A stretch of DNA of 64,000 nucleotides from Muriicola jejuensis (GTDB lineage Bacteria; Bacteroidota; Bacteroidia; Flavobacteriales; Flavobacteriaceae). The translations under genes were made by a program, and so were the position numbers. The notes under the pieces are model-generated. The model was not told the DNA's origin, ran no database searches, and saw only the letters and a program-made list of their open reading frames with translations. The stretch spans positions 310,001 through 374,000 of the forward strand of contig NZ_JAABOP010000002.1 in NCBI RefSeq assembly GCF_010671595.1. Direction: 5' to 3'. Positions 62,248 through 64,000 of this stretch are shown in pieces. Position 1 is the first letter of the stretch, and every line of letters begins with the position of its first letter.

Positions 62248-63238
62248 ACCATTCCAAACCGATCAGGATCAGTACACCCAGCACAATGTACCCTATGGCC
62301 CACCATGTTTCCGTATCCGAAGGCTCCGGGAGGAATCGCTGGTAATTCCTGATCACGGGGTCCCCGTTACTGTCATATAACAGCTTACCTAGGGCGTCCT
62401 CGGCAAAGATAGTCCTTTTCCAGGGCCAGACCACCCCGAGGCTTCCGGTTATGAACCCGATAATAACAGCCGTGGTGACGTGCCTGAAGTGTTTGAGTAC
62501 ATAGCCAAGCAGGTGGGACAGGGTCACGAGTCCGGTGGCAGATCCCAGGGTAAAGACCGCCAGTATTTTCAGGGTTCCAATGCGTTCGCGGTTTGAGGTG
62601 AAGCTGAAATCGCCTTTGATGACCTCTGCGATGGTGTCATAGAGGGCGTTGACGGAATCCACCAAAAGCAGGACATAATTTCCGAGAAGTATGAGGATAA
62701 AGGAACCGGAAAGTCCCGGGAGGGTCATTCCGGAAACGCTGATGATCCCGCAAAGGAAGATAAAAAGGAGGTTGTCATTTTCCCGGGCCGGACTCAAAAA
62801 ACTGATGGAGATCCCGGCGATCAGGCCGATCGCCCCCCAGGTTACGGTCTTTCGGTTCCAGTGTTCAAAATCCTTGGCGATGAAATAGATGGAACCTATG
62901 ATCATCCCGAAGAAAGTCGCCCACACGTAGAGCTCCTTGGTTTCCAGGAAATAATCCAGGAGTTTGGATACGCTGAAATAGCTTACCAGCATCCCGAAGA
63001 TGAGCAAGGAGAGGAAGGGGCCGTTCACATAGCGGTAGAAGCTTTTGAACCTCCCGTTGATCAGGAGCTTGAAAGCCTTTAGGTTGACCTTCTGGAGGGA
63101 GTAGATGAATTCTTCGTAAAAGCCGGCCACAAAGGCCACGATTCCCCCTGAGACTCCGGGTACCTTGTTGGCTGTACCCATGGCGAGGCCCTTGATAAAA
63201 AGGAATACCTTGTCCACAAAGGATCTGGGTTGATGCAT
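62222..63238 (-). CDS. DUF368 family membrane protein
   Basis: 338 residues and about nine hydrophobic segments. DUF368 is an integral membrane family linked to polyprenyl-phosphate (C55-P) translocation (the PopT group). Typical are GLAMGTANKVPGVSGGIVAFVAGFYEEFI near 15-43 and ISVSGMTLPGLSGSFILILLGNYVLLL near 170-196, a repeat of the same P-G-V/L-S-G motif in both halves. Twelve bases separate it from a second DUF368 gene upstream. Confidence 0.9.
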   Translation of the reverse strand: MHQPRSFVDKVFLFIKGLAMGTANKVPGVSGGIVAFVAGFYEEFIYSLQKVNLKAFKLLINGRFKSFYRYVNGPFLSLLIFGMLVSYFSVSKLLDYFLETKELYVWATFFGMIIGSIYFIAKDFEHWNRKTVTWGAIGLIAGISISFLSPARENDNLLFIFLCGIISVSGMTLPGLSGSFILILLGNYVLLLVDSVNALYDTIAEVIKGDFSFTSNRERIGTLKILAVFTLGSATGLVTLSHLLGYVLKHFRHVTTAVIIGFITGSLGVVWPWKRTIFAEDALGKLLYDSNGDPVIRNYQRFLPEPSDTETWWAIGYIVLGVLILIGLEWYGKNREKK

Positions 63239-63250
63239 GCCAGTAGGTCT

Positions 63251-64000
63251 TTATTTTTTTGCTGCGAGCTTTTCGAGCATAAAAATAAGCGAAAAACCTG
63301 CGATAGCCAGTAGAATTGCCCAGAGAAGTTGTGGTTCTCCGGGATAGGAGAGGGGAGAGACGTTCTCTTCCAGGACCGGGATTCGCTTTTCATCAAAGAT
63401 CCTGCTTTCGAGCACCACTTTCCAGGGCCAGATCTTGCTCAGTGATCCTATGATAAAGCCGGTCAGCAGGGCCAGAGTGAGGTCTTTGTAGTGCTGAAAC
63501 ATCCATTTCAGGAGTCTGGCGAAGGACAGCAACCCAAATAGGGCCCCGAGGAATACCGTGCCAATGATAAGAAGGTCCCGTTCGTGGACGGCATCCAGGA
63601 CTGTTTTGTAAGATCCAAGCAAAACGAGGATAAAAGCTCCGGAGATACCCGGGAGGATCATGGCGCAGATCGCCAGGGCACCGGACAGGAAGAGATAGGG
63701 CAGGCTAGATGTGTTCTCTACCGGGGGGAGTTGGGTGATGTAATAGGCAATGGCAGCTCCCAGGACCAGCATCAGCAGGGTGGCCAGTTTCCAGGATGAG
63801 ATCGCGCGGGCGACGAAGATCACACTTGCGACCACCAAACCAAAGAAAAAAGACCAGAGGAGGACAGGTTCGTTCTCCAGAAGCCAGCTGATGAACCTGG
63901 CCAGGGTGATGACACTGAGGGCTATACCGAGAAAGAGGGAGAGCAGGAACTTGCCGTTGACCTGCTTCCATGCGGCCGAAATTCCTTCCCTGGGAAGGGT
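63251..64000 (-). CDS. DUF368 family membrane protein, cut by the window edge
   Basis: At least 249 residues; the frame is open to base 64000, so the N-terminus with the first P-G-V-S-G motif is outside. Visible are the second motif, ICAMILPGISGAFILVLLGSYKTVL (about 73 codons from the visible start of the FFFGLVVASV segment), and ISAAWKQVNGKFLLSLFLG in the part at the edge. Paralogue of its neighbour at 62222; a tandem pair of the same family. An ATG/GTG-like start at 63838 would cut a conserved helix and is not a real start. Confidence 0.88.
   Translation of the reverse strand, partial: TLPREGISAAWKQVNGKFLLSLFLGIALSVITLARFISWLLENEPVLLWSFFFGLVVASVIFVARAISSWKLATLLMLVLGAAIAYYITQLPPVENTSSLPYLFLSGALAICAMILPGISGAFILVLLGSYKTVLDAVHERDLLIIGTVFLGALFGLLSFARLLKWMFQHYKDLTLALLTGFIIGSLSKIWPWKVVLESRIFDEKRIPVLEENVSPLSYPGEPQLLWAILLAIAGFSLIFMLEKLAAKK

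Overview
This 64 kb window looks like a chromosomal stretch from a member of the family Flavobacteriaceae (Bacteroidota), probably marine. The evidence is the set of families present: a gliding-motility / type IX secretion C-terminal sorting domain, DUF5606, DUF6090, DUF5916, tandem DUF368, a DUF349 protein next to aroE, a CtaA of the Bacteroidota type and secreted S10 peptidases. Starts rarely have a Shine-Dalgarno sequence, and a few genes have the Bacteroidota -7 box TAnnTTTG just before the start codon. Base composition looks roughly balanced (near 50% GC by eye, not computed). I see no rRNA, tRNA, CRISPR array, transposase, integrase or phage gene. Most of the window is dense core and accessory chromosome.

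Layout. 0-10 kb: sucC, a small secreted protein, a DUF1456 protein, a small heat-shock protein, then a minus-strand run with uvrB and a secreted M20 peptidase, a large T9SS-sorted surface protein and a two-gene ABC exporter. 10-19 kb: a protein with a kinase-like signature, a nucleoid-associated protein, a pRiA4b-ORF3-like protein, heme A synthase, CCA-adding enzyme, threonylcarbamoyl-AMP synthase and three glycosyltransferases. 19-21 kb: dapD, ruvX, def, DUF5606. 21-31 kb: a four-gene operon of secreted hydrolases (esterase-like, SGNH, GH20 hexosaminidase, S10 peptidase), a CBM9/DUF5916 outer-membrane protein, an SRAP protein, a D-aminoacylase-like lipoprotein and mazG. 31-40 kb: two convergent operons dealing with lipid-linked sugars and membranes (MATE, PAP2 phosphatase and GT39 on plus; aldose epimerase, DUF2911, meaB, polyprenyl-phosphate glycosyltransferase and a flippase-like protein on minus). 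40-43 kb: an ECF sigma / membrane anti-sigma-like / surface-protein operon. 43-50 kb: msrA, an M23 peptidase, two DUF6090 membrane proteins with small envelope proteins between them, and a second S10 peptidase. 50-59 kb: a second ECF sigma operon, TauE, a beta-lactamase-fold hydrolase, an adenylate-cyclase/TolB/TPR regulator, and three copies of a repeated cassette. 59-64 kb: DUF349, aroE and two DUF368 proteins, the last cut by the window edge.

The most unusual object is a 396-bp cassette present three times (50304-50699, 55692-56087, 58719-59114). Each copy holds about 177 bp of leader and a 72-codon gene for a small secreted basic protein. The copies align without gaps over their full length. 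The leader contains a conserved 15-codon open frame, two smaller inverted repeats and a perfect 9-bp inverted repeat ending 5 nt before the start codon. In the last 19 kb these cassettes are the only plus-strand genes; everything between them reads the other way. No transposase or terminal repeat accompanies them. I do not recognise the family and assign no function.
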